Below are positions 42,770-50,601 of a stretch of DNA of 64,000 bases, piece by piece. The stretch spans positions 3,162,001 to 3,226,000 of the forward strand of contig NZ_CP128360.1 of the NCBI RefSeq assembly GCF_030345095.1. The letters run 5' to 3'. The translations under genes were made by a program, and so were the position numbers. The notes under the pieces were generated by a model that did no database searches, was not told where the DNA came from, and saw only the letters and a program-made list of their open reading frames with translations. The DNA is from Solwaraspora sp. WMMA2056. Lineage in GTDB: Bacteria > Actinomycetota > Actinomycetes > Mycobacteriales > Micromonosporaceae. The first letter of the stretch is position 1. The number at the start of each line of letters is the position of its first letter.

Positions 42770-44026
42770 TCAGGCGCGTCGGCCGGCACCGCCGGGCCGG
42801 ATGACGCCGAGGGAGAGCGCGAACGACGGGGTGCCGCCGAGCAGGTACGCGCCGGCCGACTGCAGAATCCGTTCCTGGGCCACGACGTGCTGACACATCG
42901 TGGTGGTGTCCCGCAGCCACCGGTCCATCGGGGAGCGTCGGTAGATCGACGCGGTCTGCAGCAGGTCGTACAGGCGGGTCACGATCGACCGGGCGGTCCG
43001 GAACGCGTGCCAGCGCGACAGCGGCAGCGCGGCCCGCTCCCGCGGGCTCAGGTCGTCCAGGGCGCCACCGGCGGCGAGCACCTCGTGCTGGCGGCGCAGC
43101 GCCGCGTACACGGCGTGCCGGGTCGCGGCGTAGTCGGCCTCGCATTCGGCCAGCACGACCTGCGTACGGTAGTCGTCGGCGATCGACCGCGACGTCGGGC
43201 CGACCCGGCCGGCGACGGTGTCGCCGACGTGGTCCAGCGCGGCCCGCGCCACACCGAGCGGGACACCCGGCATGTTGCGCATGTGGACCTCCGGCTGGGC
43301 GAGCGGCCCCGCGCCGTTGCGGACGGTGTCGAAGGTGACGGTCCGCCCGTCCGGGACGTACACGTCGTCGATCGTGTAGTCGCAGCTGCCGCTGCCGGCC
43401 AGGCCGGTGCTGTGCCAGGTGTCGACGACCTCGACGTCGGCGCGGGGCACGAAGAACAGCTTCGAGTCGTGCGGGTCGCCGTCCGGGCCCGGCTCCGGCT
43501 GCCCGTCGCGGTAGATGAACGCCCCGGAGATGACCCAGTCGGCGTGGGTGATGCCGCTGCCGAACGGCCAGCGGCCACTGAGTCGGTATCCGCCGGGAAC
43601 CCGTTCGGCCCGCCCGGTCGGAAAGAGAAGTCCGGCGGTCACCATGTCGAGACTGGTGAACATTTCCTTGGCGACCGACTCGTCCAGGAACTGGGCGTAC
43701 AGTCCGGAGTCCGAGCCGATCATCGCGCACCAGCCGGCACCGGTGTCGCCGTACGACAACGCCTCGATGACCTCGGTCTGTTCCATCGAGTTCAACTCCG
43801 GGCCGCCCCAGTTGCGCCCGAAGGTCATCCGGAAAACTCCGGTGCCGCGCAGCATTTCGACCACGTCGGCGGGTAGTCGCCGGTCCCGTTCGATCTCGCC
43901 GGCGCGTTCCCGTAGCAGTGGTGCTACGGCTCTGGCCCGGGCCAGGATCTCGGCCGCCGACGACGCCGAACCGTTGCCGTCGACATCGTTCCCGACCGGG
44001 TCACGTGGCACATGCTCTGCTGTCAT
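42770..44026 (-). CDS. Group D flavin-dependent monooxygenase (acyl-CoA-dehydrogenase fold)
   Basis: A 418-residue protein of the acyl-CoA-dehydrogenase fold in its oxygenase branch (HpaB/HsaA-like). Residues 25-140 form the N-terminal helical domain (VVEMLRGTGVFRMTFGRNWGG, ALSYGDTGAGWCAMIGSDSG). The beta domain follows (GGYRLSGRWPFGSGITHADWVISGAFI, then TWHSTGLAGSGSCDYTIDDVYVPDG). The C-terminal helical bundle includes TASIYRRSPMDRWLRDTTTMCQHVVAQE. There is no catalytic Glu of the dehydrogenase type. It needs reduced flavin, presumably from the reductase at 34783-35280. The ATG at 44026 follows GAGGGGA; an upstream ATG at 44059 is less likely. It is the first gene of the operon. Confidence 0.86.
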   Translation of the reverse strand: MTAEHVPRDPVGNDVDGNGSASSAAEILARARAVAPLLRERAGEIERDRRLPADVVEMLRGTGVFRMTFGRNWGGPELNSMEQTEVIEALSYGDTGAGWCAMIGSDSGLYAQFLDESVAKEMFTSLDMVTAGLLFPTGRAERVPGGYRLSGRWPFGSGITHADWVISGAFIYRDGQPEPGPDGDPHDSKLFFVPRADVEVVDTWHSTGLAGSGSCDYTIDDVYVPDGRTVTFDTVRNGAGPLAQPEVHMRNMPGVPLGVARAALDHVGDTVAGRVGPTSRSIADDYRTQVVLAECEADYAATRHAVYAALRRQHEVLAAGGALDDLSPRERAALPLSRWHAFRTARSIVTRLYDLLQTASIYRRSPMDRWLRDTTTMCQHVVAQERILQSAGAYLLGGTPSFALSLGVIRPGGAGRRA

Positions 44027-44128
44027 TCGATCGCATCCCCTCGGCAGTGCTGATGCCACCGATTGAAGTCAGCGGATCAGTTGGCCGAAAGGTTTGACCG
44101 GCACGGACAATCAACGTCGGTGATGACG

Positions 44129-44175
44129 CACCCCGGTGGTCGGGTCGTTGGTGACCCGCGCCGACCACCGGGGTG
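44129..44175 (-). terminator. Terminator hairpin after the ICL/PEPM-family gene
   Basis: CACCCCGGTGGTCGG (44129-44143) and CCGACCACCGGGGTG (44161-44175) are perfect 15-bp arms with a 17-nt loop, starting 12 bp beyond the stop of the ICL/PEPM-family gene. It separates that gene from the monooxygenase-led operon, whose promoter must lie in 44027-44128. Confidence 0.7.
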
Positions 44176-44187
44176 GTGGGTGAGGCG

Positions 44188-45021
44188 TCAGCGGGTGAAG
44201 TAGCCGTTCAGCGTGCCGTAGTCGAGGCCGCCGTCGAGCTCGTCGTAGGTGCCCTTGGTCAGGGCCTCGATGGCGGCGCGCTGTGCGACGGCGTACGCGG
44301 CCTGACTGACGGCGGTGCCGAGGCTGACCCGGCGCACGCCGGCCGCCTCGAACTCGGCCACCGTCGGGGCTCCCGGCCCGGCCATCACGTTCACCGGCAG
44401 CGGGACCGACGCCGTCAGCGTGGCGAGGGTGGCCAGGTCGGTCAGCCCGGGGACGAACAGGCAGTCCGCGCCGGCCTGGGCGTACGCCTCGGCCCGCTCG
44501 ATCACGTCGGCGAGCCGACCGTCCGGCTCGCCGATGCCGAACAGGAACACGTCGGTACGGATGTTGATCACCAGTCCTGGCAGGCCGGCACGGGTCGCGC
44601 CGTCGCGCGCCGCGCGCACCCGGTCGGCCTGTTCCGCCAGGTCGAACAGGGGGCCGCCCGGGGCCCGCGAGTCCTCGATGTTGACCCCGACGGCCCCGGC
44701 GGCGACGGCCGCCTCGACGGTGTCGGCGACGTCGCCCGGCGTCGGCCCGTAGCCGCCCTCGATGTCGGCGGTGACCGGGACGTCGACCGCGTCGGCGATC
44801 CACCGGATCTGGTCGACCATCTCCTGCCGGCTCATCCCGTGCCCGTCGGTGCGCCCGACCGACCAGGCGACGCCGCCGCTGGTCGTGGCGATCGCCCTGG
44901 CTCCGGCGGCCGCGATCGCGGCCGCGCTGCCGGCGTCCCACGCGTTGGGCAGCACGAGGATTCCGCCGCTGTGCATCGACCGCAACGACTCGGCCCGGCC
45001 CTGCTGCGTGCTGTCTACCAC
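44188..45021 (-). CDS. ICL/PEP-mutase superfamily enzyme (not a true PEP mutase)
   Basis: A 277-residue TIM-barrel protein of the isocitrate lyase/PEP mutase superfamily. Features are LVLPNAWDAGSAAAIAAAGARAIATTS, DIEGGYGPTPGDVADTV, GVNIEDSRAPGGPLF and GLVINIRTDVFL, with RRVSLGTAVSQAAY near the end. The PEP mutase signature EDKxxPKxNS is absent (EDSRAPGGPL instead), so phosphonate chemistry is not supported. Likely reactions are C-C bond cleavage or hydrolysis of a small 2-oxo or methylmalate-type acid. The start is GTG behind GAGGAG. It has its own terminator and, upstream, a hairpin leader, so it is transcribed separately from the operon. A role in supplying glyoxylate-like precursors is only a guess. 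Confidence 0.8.
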   Translation of the reverse strand: MVDSTQQGRAESLRSMHSGGILVLPNAWDAGSAAAIAAAGARAIATTSGGVAWSVGRTDGHGMSRQEMVDQIRWIADAVDVPVTADIEGGYGPTPGDVADTVEAAVAAGAVGVNIEDSRAPGGPLFDLAEQADRVRAARDGATRAGLPGLVINIRTDVFLFGIGEPDGRLADVIERAEAYAQAGADCLFVPGLTDLATLATLTASVPLPVNVMAGPGAPTVAEFEAAGVRRVSLGTAVSQAAYAVAQRAAIEALTKGTYDELDGGLDYGTLNGYFTR

Positions 45022-45564
45022 GGTGTCGCTCCTCGGTGTTCGGGCACGGGGCGGTTCGCCCCGTGCGTCAATAACTGTGCTGATTACGGTGCTTCCGGCC
45101 GGTACGCAGCGGCGATTCGGGCGAGATGTCAGGTGCCGGACCGGCGTGGCTGGCCTGCGTGGTTGATCGCGCCCTCCCCATTGATCGCGCCTCGGTCGGC
45201 CCGGTCGGCGATTCCCGGCCCGGCCGTGCCGACGGGAATTTCAGTCCACGTACGATAGAACACTCGTGGCGGTACGGCACACCGGCACGCCCATCAGCCA
45301 ACCGCTGCGATCGTCTCCAGATGCAAGCGATCGGACTGTCCGTCCAACTGGGACGACAGGGATGCCGGATCGATGTCCGACTTCCGCCAGCTTTGATTGT
45401 TCGGGCAGATCAACCCTGCCGTTCAACGCCCTCATCGGCTGAAATGGCTAACCGGTGACGGTGTCCTGACGGCGTCCCGCTGTACCGGGCGGATGCCCGA
45501 TTCCCGAAGGCACTCGAATGTTCTACAAAGATTCAATCGGGTCGACGTGGGAGGGGATTCCCTC
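45022..45564. promoter_or_regulatory. Divergent regulatory region with hairpin and direct repeats
   Basis: A 543-bp gap between the ICL/PEPM-family gene (minus) and the second XRE-NB-ARC gene (plus); no convincing gene inside. GCACGGGGCG (45044-45053) and CGCCCCGTGC (45057-45066) form a perfect hairpin with a GTT loop, 22 bp upstream of the ICL-family start. TTGATCGCGCC occurs twice, at 45163-45173 and 45181-45191, an 18-bp-spaced direct repeat suitable for a regulator dimer. The part next to the plus-strand gene is AT-richer (ATGTTCTACAAAGATTCAAT). Confidence 0.5.
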
Positions 45565-46935
45565 ATGGCGAGACCGGAGAAGCCCGTGGACGTCGCAGGA
45601 GGAGAGGTAGCTGCCTTTGCCAGTGAACTGCGCAAACTCCGCGCCCAGGCTGGAAAGCCGACATACCGCGACATGGCGCGCTCGGCGCTGTACTCACCGT
45701 CGGTGCTGTCCAGCGCGGCCAGCGGCACCCGATTACCGACGTTGCAGGTCACCCTGGGATTCGTCGCGGCCTGCGGCGGCGACCGCGAACAGTGGCGGCG
45801 ACGGTGGATGCAGGTCGCCCGGACGGCCACCGCCGACCCGCCGACCCGTACCCGTGCCTGCGGCCGGCCGACCGGGGCGGACCTGCCGCGACCGGCCCAC
45901 CTGCCGTGGCGGTGCGGTGAGTTCGTCGGCCGGGCAGCCGAACTGGCCCGTGTCCGGACACCGTCCTCGACCCCGGTGCTGGTCACCGGCCCGGTCGGGA
46001 TCGGCAAGACCCGGTTCGCCCTGGAGTACGCCCACCAGGTCGCCGACGACCTGGTCGACGGACAGTTGTACGCCGACCTTGGCGCGCTGCGCGGCACCCC
46101 GTCGGAGATCGGGCAGTTGCTCGAGGACTTCCTGCACGCCCTGGGCCTACCAGCCGACCAGGTGCCGCACACCGTCGACCAGCGCGCCGGGCTCTACCGG
46201 TCGCTGCTGGCCGAGCGCCGACTACTGGTCCTGCTCGACAACGTGCGCGACGAGCGACAGGTCCGTCCACTGTTGACCGCGTCGCGGCGCAGCCGCACGA
46301 TCCTGGTCAGCCGCAGCCGACTGCTGGGACTCGACGGTGTCGCCCGGATCCGGCTCGACGTGCTGCCCCGGGCCGATGCGCTGGCGATGATCGCCGCCTC
46401 CGTACCGGACCGTGTCGCCACCGCGCCGAGAGAGTGCGAACGGCTCGCCGCGCTCTGCGGCGACCTGCCGCTGGCGTTGGACATCACGCTGCGCAAACTG
46501 ACCGCCCGACCGGACCTGTCGCTGTGCGAGGTGACGGCCCGACTGGCCCGCCCCGCGACGGCGCTGGACTGGTTGCGCGTCGGCGACCTGTCGCTGCGTG
46601 CCGCGCTGCGCTCGGCGTACCAGGGACTCAGCGCCGACGCGCGGACGCTGCTCGGCCGGATCGCCCGGTTGTCCTTCCGATGTGACCCGGAAGCGGTCAT
46701 GCGCGACGGGCAGGACCTCGCCGAGGAGCTGATCGACGCCGGTCTGCTGCGCGACGGCGACCGGCCCGGCAGCTACCGGGTGGGGCGGCTGGTGCGTACC
46801 TTCGTGCTCGACGCCGAGACCCCGGGCGACGAGCCGGCGCCGGTGCCGGCGTACACCGATCTGCCCGGCGGCTGGCCCGCCCGGGACGTCACGGCGGCCG
46901 GACTGTCGGCGGCCCCCGCCGGGCTGCGGTACTGA
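45565..46935 (+). CDS. XRE-NB-ARC (STAND) regulator 2
   Basis: A 456-residue paralog of the regulator at 31999. Residues about 12-78 form the helix-turn-helix (FASELRKLRAQAGKPTYRDMARSA, then SPSVLSSAASGTRLPTLQVTLGFVAACGG), nearly the same as in regulator 1. NB-ARC shows Walker A GPVGIGKT and Walker B LLVLLDNV, then VSRSRLLGLDGVARIRLDV. A winged helix ends it; no TPR domain follows. GGGAGGGGA precedes the ATG. It stands at the right edge of the cluster, divergent from the ICL/PEPM-family gene. With its paralog at the left edge it is the best candidate for pathway control. Confidence 0.88.
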   Translation: MARPEKPVDVAGGEVAAFASELRKLRAQAGKPTYRDMARSALYSPSVLSSAASGTRLPTLQVTLGFVAACGGDREQWRRRWMQVARTATADPPTRTRACGRPTGADLPRPAHLPWRCGEFVGRAAELARVRTPSSTPVLVTGPVGIGKTRFALEYAHQVADDLVDGQLYADLGALRGTPSEIGQLLEDFLHALGLPADQVPHTVDQRAGLYRSLLAERRLLVLLDNVRDERQVRPLLTASRRSRTILVSRSRLLGLDGVARIRLDVLPRADALAMIAASVPDRVATAPRECERLAALCGDLPLALDITLRKLTARPDLSLCEVTARLARPATALDWLRVGDLSLRAALRSAYQGLSADARTLLGRIARLSFRCDPEAVMRDGQDLAEELIDAGLLRDGDRPGSYRVGRLVRTFVLDAETPGDEPAPVPAYTDLPGGWPARDVTAAGLSAAPAGLRY

Positions 46936-46987
46936 GCCGACAGGCCCGGAGGTCGCCCAGGTCCGCTGGCCGCCCAGGTCCGGCGCC

Positions 46988-47004
46988 GGTGACCGGTGGT
47001 CACC
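46988..47004. promoter_or_regulatory. Probable TetR operator
   Basis: GGTGACC (46988-46994) and GGTCACC (46998-47004) form a perfect inverted repeat around GGT, ending 12 bp before the TetR start codon. The position overlaps where the promoter or leader must be, consistent with autorepression. Confidence 0.6.
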
Positions 47005-47016
47005 TAAGCTGGCCTG

Positions 47017-47622
47017 GTGCCCAGACTCGTCGACCACGGGCAGCGGCGGGCCGAGCTGCTCGCCGCGACCTGGCAGGTCGTGCGGCAGCGGGGCGTGGAG
47101 GGCGCCACCACCCGGGCGATCGCCCAGGAAGCGGGCTGTTCGCTCAGCGTACTGGCGCATTTTCTCGGCGGTAAGGACGACATCCTGGTCGCGGCGCAGC
47201 AGGCGATCTACGACCGGATCGTCGCCCGCGCGTTCCGCATCGGCGGCCGACTGTACGGGTTGGCCGCGCTGCGGGCCGCGCTCGACGCCGTCCTGCCGCT
47301 CGACGCCGAGCGGGCCGCCGACGCCCACGTGAACGTGGCGTTCGCCGGGGCCGCGCTGTCGCACCCCCGGCTGGCCGCCGCCCGCCGCGAGTCGCACCAG
47401 CGGATCCGCCCACTGCTTCAGGTCTGCCTGCGGGAGGCCCGCGACCGGGGTGAGCTGCGGGCCGGCGTCGCCGACGACGAGGTGCTCGACGACTTCATCA
47501 TCCTGGTCGAGGGCAGCACCCTGCTGAGTCTCGTCGACGGCCTCCCCGAGGAGGGCCGCGCCGACCGGCTCGACCGGCTCGCCACCGCCTTCGTCGATCA
47601 GCTGCGGGCACCCGCCGGCTGA
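47017..47622 (+). CDS. TetR-family regulator
   Basis: A 201-residue TetR-family repressor. The helix-turn-helix is at residues about 12-58 (LLAATWQVVRQRGVEGATTRAIAQEAGCSLSVLAHFLGGKDDIL). The C-terminal ligand domain contains QRIRPLLQVCLREARDRGEL, common in TetR proteins with a TetR_C_6-type domain. The GTG start lacks a ribosome site and may be read from a near-leaderless transcript. A 17-bp palindrome lies just upstream. The gene is convergent with the beta-glucosidase gene and overlaps it by 25 bp. It may control the adjacent MFS/glucosidase operon as well as itself. Confidence 0.9.
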   Translation: MPRLVDHGQRRAELLAATWQVVRQRGVEGATTRAIAQEAGCSLSVLAHFLGGKDDILVAAQQAIYDRIVARAFRIGGRLYGLAALRAALDAVLPLDAERAADAHVNVAFAGAALSHPRLAAARRESHQRIRPLLQVCLREARDRGELRAGVADDEVLDDFIILVEGSTLLSLVDGLPEEGRADRLDRLATAFVDQLRAPAG

Positions 47623-48989
47623 GCCGCGATCACGTCCCGCAGCCAGTACCACGAGTCCTTCCGGGTCCGTTCCAGGGTGGCGCGGTCGACGTGGACCAGG
47701 CCGAAGCGTTCGTCGTAGCCGGCGGCCCACTCGAAGTTGTCCATCGCCGACCAGACGTAGTAGCCGCGCACGTCCACGCCGGCGGCGACCGCCTCGCCCA
47801 CGGCACGCAGGTGCGCGTCGAGGAAGGCGATCCGGCGGCTGTCGGCGATCCGCCCGGTCGCGTCCGGCCCGGGGTCGTGGAACGACGCGCCGTTCTCGGT
47901 GACCACCACCGGCGGCATGCCCGGGTAGCGCTCGTGCAGCGTCCGCAGGATGTCGGTCAGCCCGCTCGGCGCGATCGCCCAGCCGAAGTCGGTCCGCGCC
48001 ACGTCCGGCACCGGCACCGGCGAGAAGGGCAGCCCGTCAGGGATGTCGACCTCCAGCACCCCCCGGTAGTCCTTGCCGGCCCTGGGGGACTCGATCATCG
48101 TCGGCTCGTAGTAGTTGACCCCGTAGAAGTCCAGCGGGGTGCCGATGACCGCCAGATCGCGGTCCAGGACGGCGTCCGGCGTACCGATGCCGTCGCGGAT
48201 CAGCGGGTTGGGGTACTCGCCGCGCAGGATCGGGTCCGAGTAGCACCAGTTGGTCAGGTCGGCGAAGAGCGCGGCGGCGGTCCGGTCGGCGACGTCGTCG
48301 CTGGCCGGCAGCACCGGGAAGTGCTGGTTGGCGACCCCGACGGCCGCCGCGCCGTGCTCGCGCAGCACCTGTACGGCGAGTCCGTGCGCCAACAGCTGAT
48401 GGTGCGCCGCCGGCAACGCGGCCAACCCGAGCCCACGCCCCGGGGCGTGCTCGGTGAGCGCGTAGCCGTAGAGGGCGTGCACGCTCATCTCGTTCATGGT
48501 GATCCAGTCGCGGACCCGGTCGCCGAGCCGTTCCACCAGTACGGTGGCGTAGTCGGCCAGGGCGTACGCGGTGTCGCGCGAGAGCCAGCCGCCGGCGTCC
48601 TCCAGCACCTGCGGCAGGTCCCAGTGGTACAGCGTCGGCACCGGCCGCACCCCGGCGGCGAGCAGCCGGTCGACCAGCCGGTCGTAGAAGTCCAGCCCGG
48701 CCGGGTTGACGGTGGTGGCGTCAGGCAGCACCCGGGGCCAGGCGAACGAGAACCGGTAGTCGTGCACCCCGCAGTCGGCGACGTGCGTGACGTCCTCGGC
48801 GTACCGGTGATAGTGGTCGACGGCGACGGTCGCGTTCTCGCCGTGGCGGACCGTGCCGGGCCGGGCGGTGAAGGTGTCCCAGATGCTCGGCCCCCGACCG
48901 TCGACATCGGTGGCGCCTTCGATCTGGAACGCCGAGGTGGACATGCCGAAGCGGAAGCCGGCGGGCAGCAGCGGGACGGTGGCGGACAC
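47598..48989 (-). CDS. GH1 beta-glucosidase
   Basis: A 463-residue glycoside hydrolase family 1 enzyme. Features are FRFGMSTSAFQIEGATDVDGRGPSIWDTF, YRFSFAWPRVLPD, TLYHWDLPQVLEDAGGWLSRDT, the acid/base Glu in WITMNEMSVHALYGY (usual motif NEP, here NEM) and the nucleophile Glu in VVVTENGASF; the aglycone-side WSAMDNFEWAAGYDERFGLVHVD closes the barrel. No signal peptide, so it is intracellular and acts on imported glucosides. The GTG start follows GGAAGGAG at 5 bp. It lies 41 bp after the MFS gene and is probably co-transcribed with it, suggesting uptake and hydrolysis of a disaccharide. Confidence 0.93.
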   Translation of the reverse strand: MSATVPLLPAGFRFGMSTSAFQIEGATDVDGRGPSIWDTFTARPGTVRHGENATVAVDHYHRYAEDVTHVADCGVHDYRFSFAWPRVLPDATTVNPAGLDFYDRLVDRLLAAGVRPVPTLYHWDLPQVLEDAGGWLSRDTAYALADYATVLVERLGDRVRDWITMNEMSVHALYGYALTEHAPGRGLGLAALPAAHHQLLAHGLAVQVLREHGAAAVGVANQHFPVLPASDDVADRTAAALFADLTNWCYSDPILRGEYPNPLIRDGIGTPDAVLDRDLAVIGTPLDFYGVNYYEPTMIESPRAGKDYRGVLEVDIPDGLPFSPVPVPDVARTDFGWAIAPSGLTDILRTLHERYPGMPPVVVTENGASFHDPGPDATGRIADSRRIAFLDAHLRAVGEAVAAGVDVRGYYVWSAMDNFEWAAGYDERFGLVHVDRATLERTRKDSWYWLRDVIAAQPAGARS

Positions 48990-49030
48990 GGGTGCTCCTT
49001 CCAGAGGGCGGTACGCCGGGTGCGGGCGGT

Positions 49031-50416
49031 TCATCCGACGCGGCGCAGTCGGGGCAGGCAGGCGAGGGCCAGCAGCGCGACCCCGGCGGTGCCCAGGTGC
49101 AGCACCGGGTAGCCGCCGGCGGAGGTGACGATCGGCGCGGCCAGTACGGGTGCCGCCAGCTGCGGCAGTGAGGCGGCGACGTTCGCCACGCCGAGCATCA
49201 TCGCCCGGGTCCCGGCGTCGGGCAGGACCTGCGTCATCACCGCCATGTCGACGGCGACGTACAGCCCCCAGCCGGCACCGATGAACACGGTGGCGACCAG
49301 CACGGCCGGCAGGTACGGCAGCAGCCCGAGCAGGGCGGTGCCGGCGGCGAGGGCACCGGCGCCGGCGGCGATGAAGCCACGGCGGCGCCGCCAGCGGTCG
49401 GAGAGCACCCCGCCAACGGCGGCGCATCCGCCGGCGATGCTGACGTTGACCAGGGTGAGCACCAGCACCAGCGTGCCCGGGTCGTCGACGCCGACCTGGT
49501 CGGCCAGGTAGTAGTAGAGGTAGAGCAGGACCAGCGCGTTGACCAGGTTCAACAGGAACCGGATCAGCCAGGCCCAGCCGAAGTCGGCACCCGGGCGCAG
49601 CAGCACCTGTAGCGCCGCCGTCGACGGGGCACCATGGCCGCCCGCAGCGACGGTCGTGACGGGGTTCTGGCCCGCAGCGCCGAGGTGCTCAGCCGACGAC
49701 TCCGCCGTTGGTCCGGCCGACGGGATGTTCGCGATGGTGCGCGCAGTGGACGCGTCCTCGGCCGAGGTGACCCGCCGTGGCGTGGGGTGACTGGTCGGTG
49801 ACTCGCGGTGCGCCAGCACCAGGCTCACCATCAGGGCGGGGGCGGCTACCGCGAGCGCGGCATAGCCGAGCGCGGTCTCGCCGATCACCACGGCGACCGC
49901 CGTCCCGACGACCACCCCGACGATCTGGGCCACTCCGAACAGCGCCCCGACGGTCCCGCGTTGCTCCTCCGGCACGCGGTCGCCGATCATCGCGGCGAGG
50001 GCGGCGAGCGGCCCGTTCAGACCGATCTGGACGAGTGTCCAGCCGGTGATCATCACAGGTACGGTGTCGGCGACGGCGAGCACGGCGAGCCCGGTCGCGC
50101 CGACGGCGGCGCCGGCCACCAGGATCGGACGACGTCGCCCCCAGCGGGTCCGCAGTCGGTCGGAGACGATCCCCCAGACCGGGTTGGCCAACATGGAGGC
50201 GGCCGCACCGTAGCTGGTGACCACCGCCAGGAGAGTCTCCTTGCTCATGGTGGTGTGGGTGGCGAGTTCCGCCGCCTGCTCGGGTAGCAGGATCTGGATC
50301 GGGCCGAACCAGCCGGCTGCCACCCCGACCATCGCCAGCACGTACGCCGTGATCCAGAGGGTGCGGACCCGGGGCAGGGTCAACTCCGTCGGAGAGTGTG
50401 AGGTCGGCGCTGTCAC
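49031..50416 (-). CDS. MFS transporter upstream of the beta-glucosidase
   Basis: A 461-residue major facilitator protein with 12 predicted membrane segments. Features are LWITAYVLAMVGVAAGWFGPIQILLPEQA, WGIVSDRLRTRWGRRRPILVAG (the loop 2-3 motif), and a long central cytoplasmic loop (about 75 residues, Ser/Thr/Ala-rich) between the two halves. The layout resembles sugar-importing MFS proteins, and the adjacent beta-glucosidase supports a glycoside substrate. The GTG at 50416 is chosen for AAAGGAGG just upstream; a start at 50449 is also open. It is transcribed toward the glucosidase. Confidence 0.85.
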   Translation of the reverse strand: MTAPTSHSPTELTLPRVRTLWITAYVLAMVGVAAGWFGPIQILLPEQAAELATHTTMSKETLLAVVTSYGAAASMLANPVWGIVSDRLRTRWGRRRPILVAGAAVGATGLAVLAVADTVPVMITGWTLVQIGLNGPLAALAAMIGDRVPEEQRGTVGALFGVAQIVGVVVGTAVAVVIGETALGYAALAVAAPALMVSLVLAHRESPTSHPTPRRVTSAEDASTARTIANIPSAGPTAESSAEHLGAAGQNPVTTVAAGGHGAPSTAALQVLLRPGADFGWAWLIRFLLNLVNALVLLYLYYYLADQVGVDDPGTLVLVLTLVNVSIAGGCAAVGGVLSDRWRRRRGFIAAGAGALAAGTALLGLLPYLPAVLVATVFIGAGWGLYVAVDMAVMTQVLPDAGTRAMMLGVANVAASLPQLAAPVLAAPIVTSAGGYPVLHLGTAGVALLALACLPRLRRVG

Positions 50417-50496
50417 GGGCCTCCTTTGGTCGATCGTCTGATCCACCAAAGGCGAGCTTAGGAAGTTACCCTCCGGTTCAGCTAGGCCCCGCCCGT

Positions 50497-50558
50497 GACG
50501 ATCTTGCAGTTATCGAGGGACATAGCGGACGAATCACATCGATAACTGCAAGATCGTC
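50497..50558. repeat. Long perfect inverted repeat
   Basis: GACGATCTTGCAGTTATCGA (50497-50516) is repeated in inverted form at 50539-50558, with perfect 20-bp arms and a 22-nt spacer. It lies between the release-factor gene stop (50602, minus) and the MFS gene start (50416, minus). It can form a stable hairpin on transcripts from the upstream gene and act as a terminator, or it may be a small dispersed palindromic repeat. Confidence 0.75.
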
Positions 50559-50601
50559 GCGATCTTGGGGGAGGAGGAGGGGGGAGCCGGCGGGGCAGTA
50601 G

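Noticed and set aside
44188-45021. Phosphonate biosynthesis through a PEP mutase
   Set aside because: The required EDKxxPKxNS motif is missing, and no phosphonopyruvate decarboxylase or other phosphonate gene is present.
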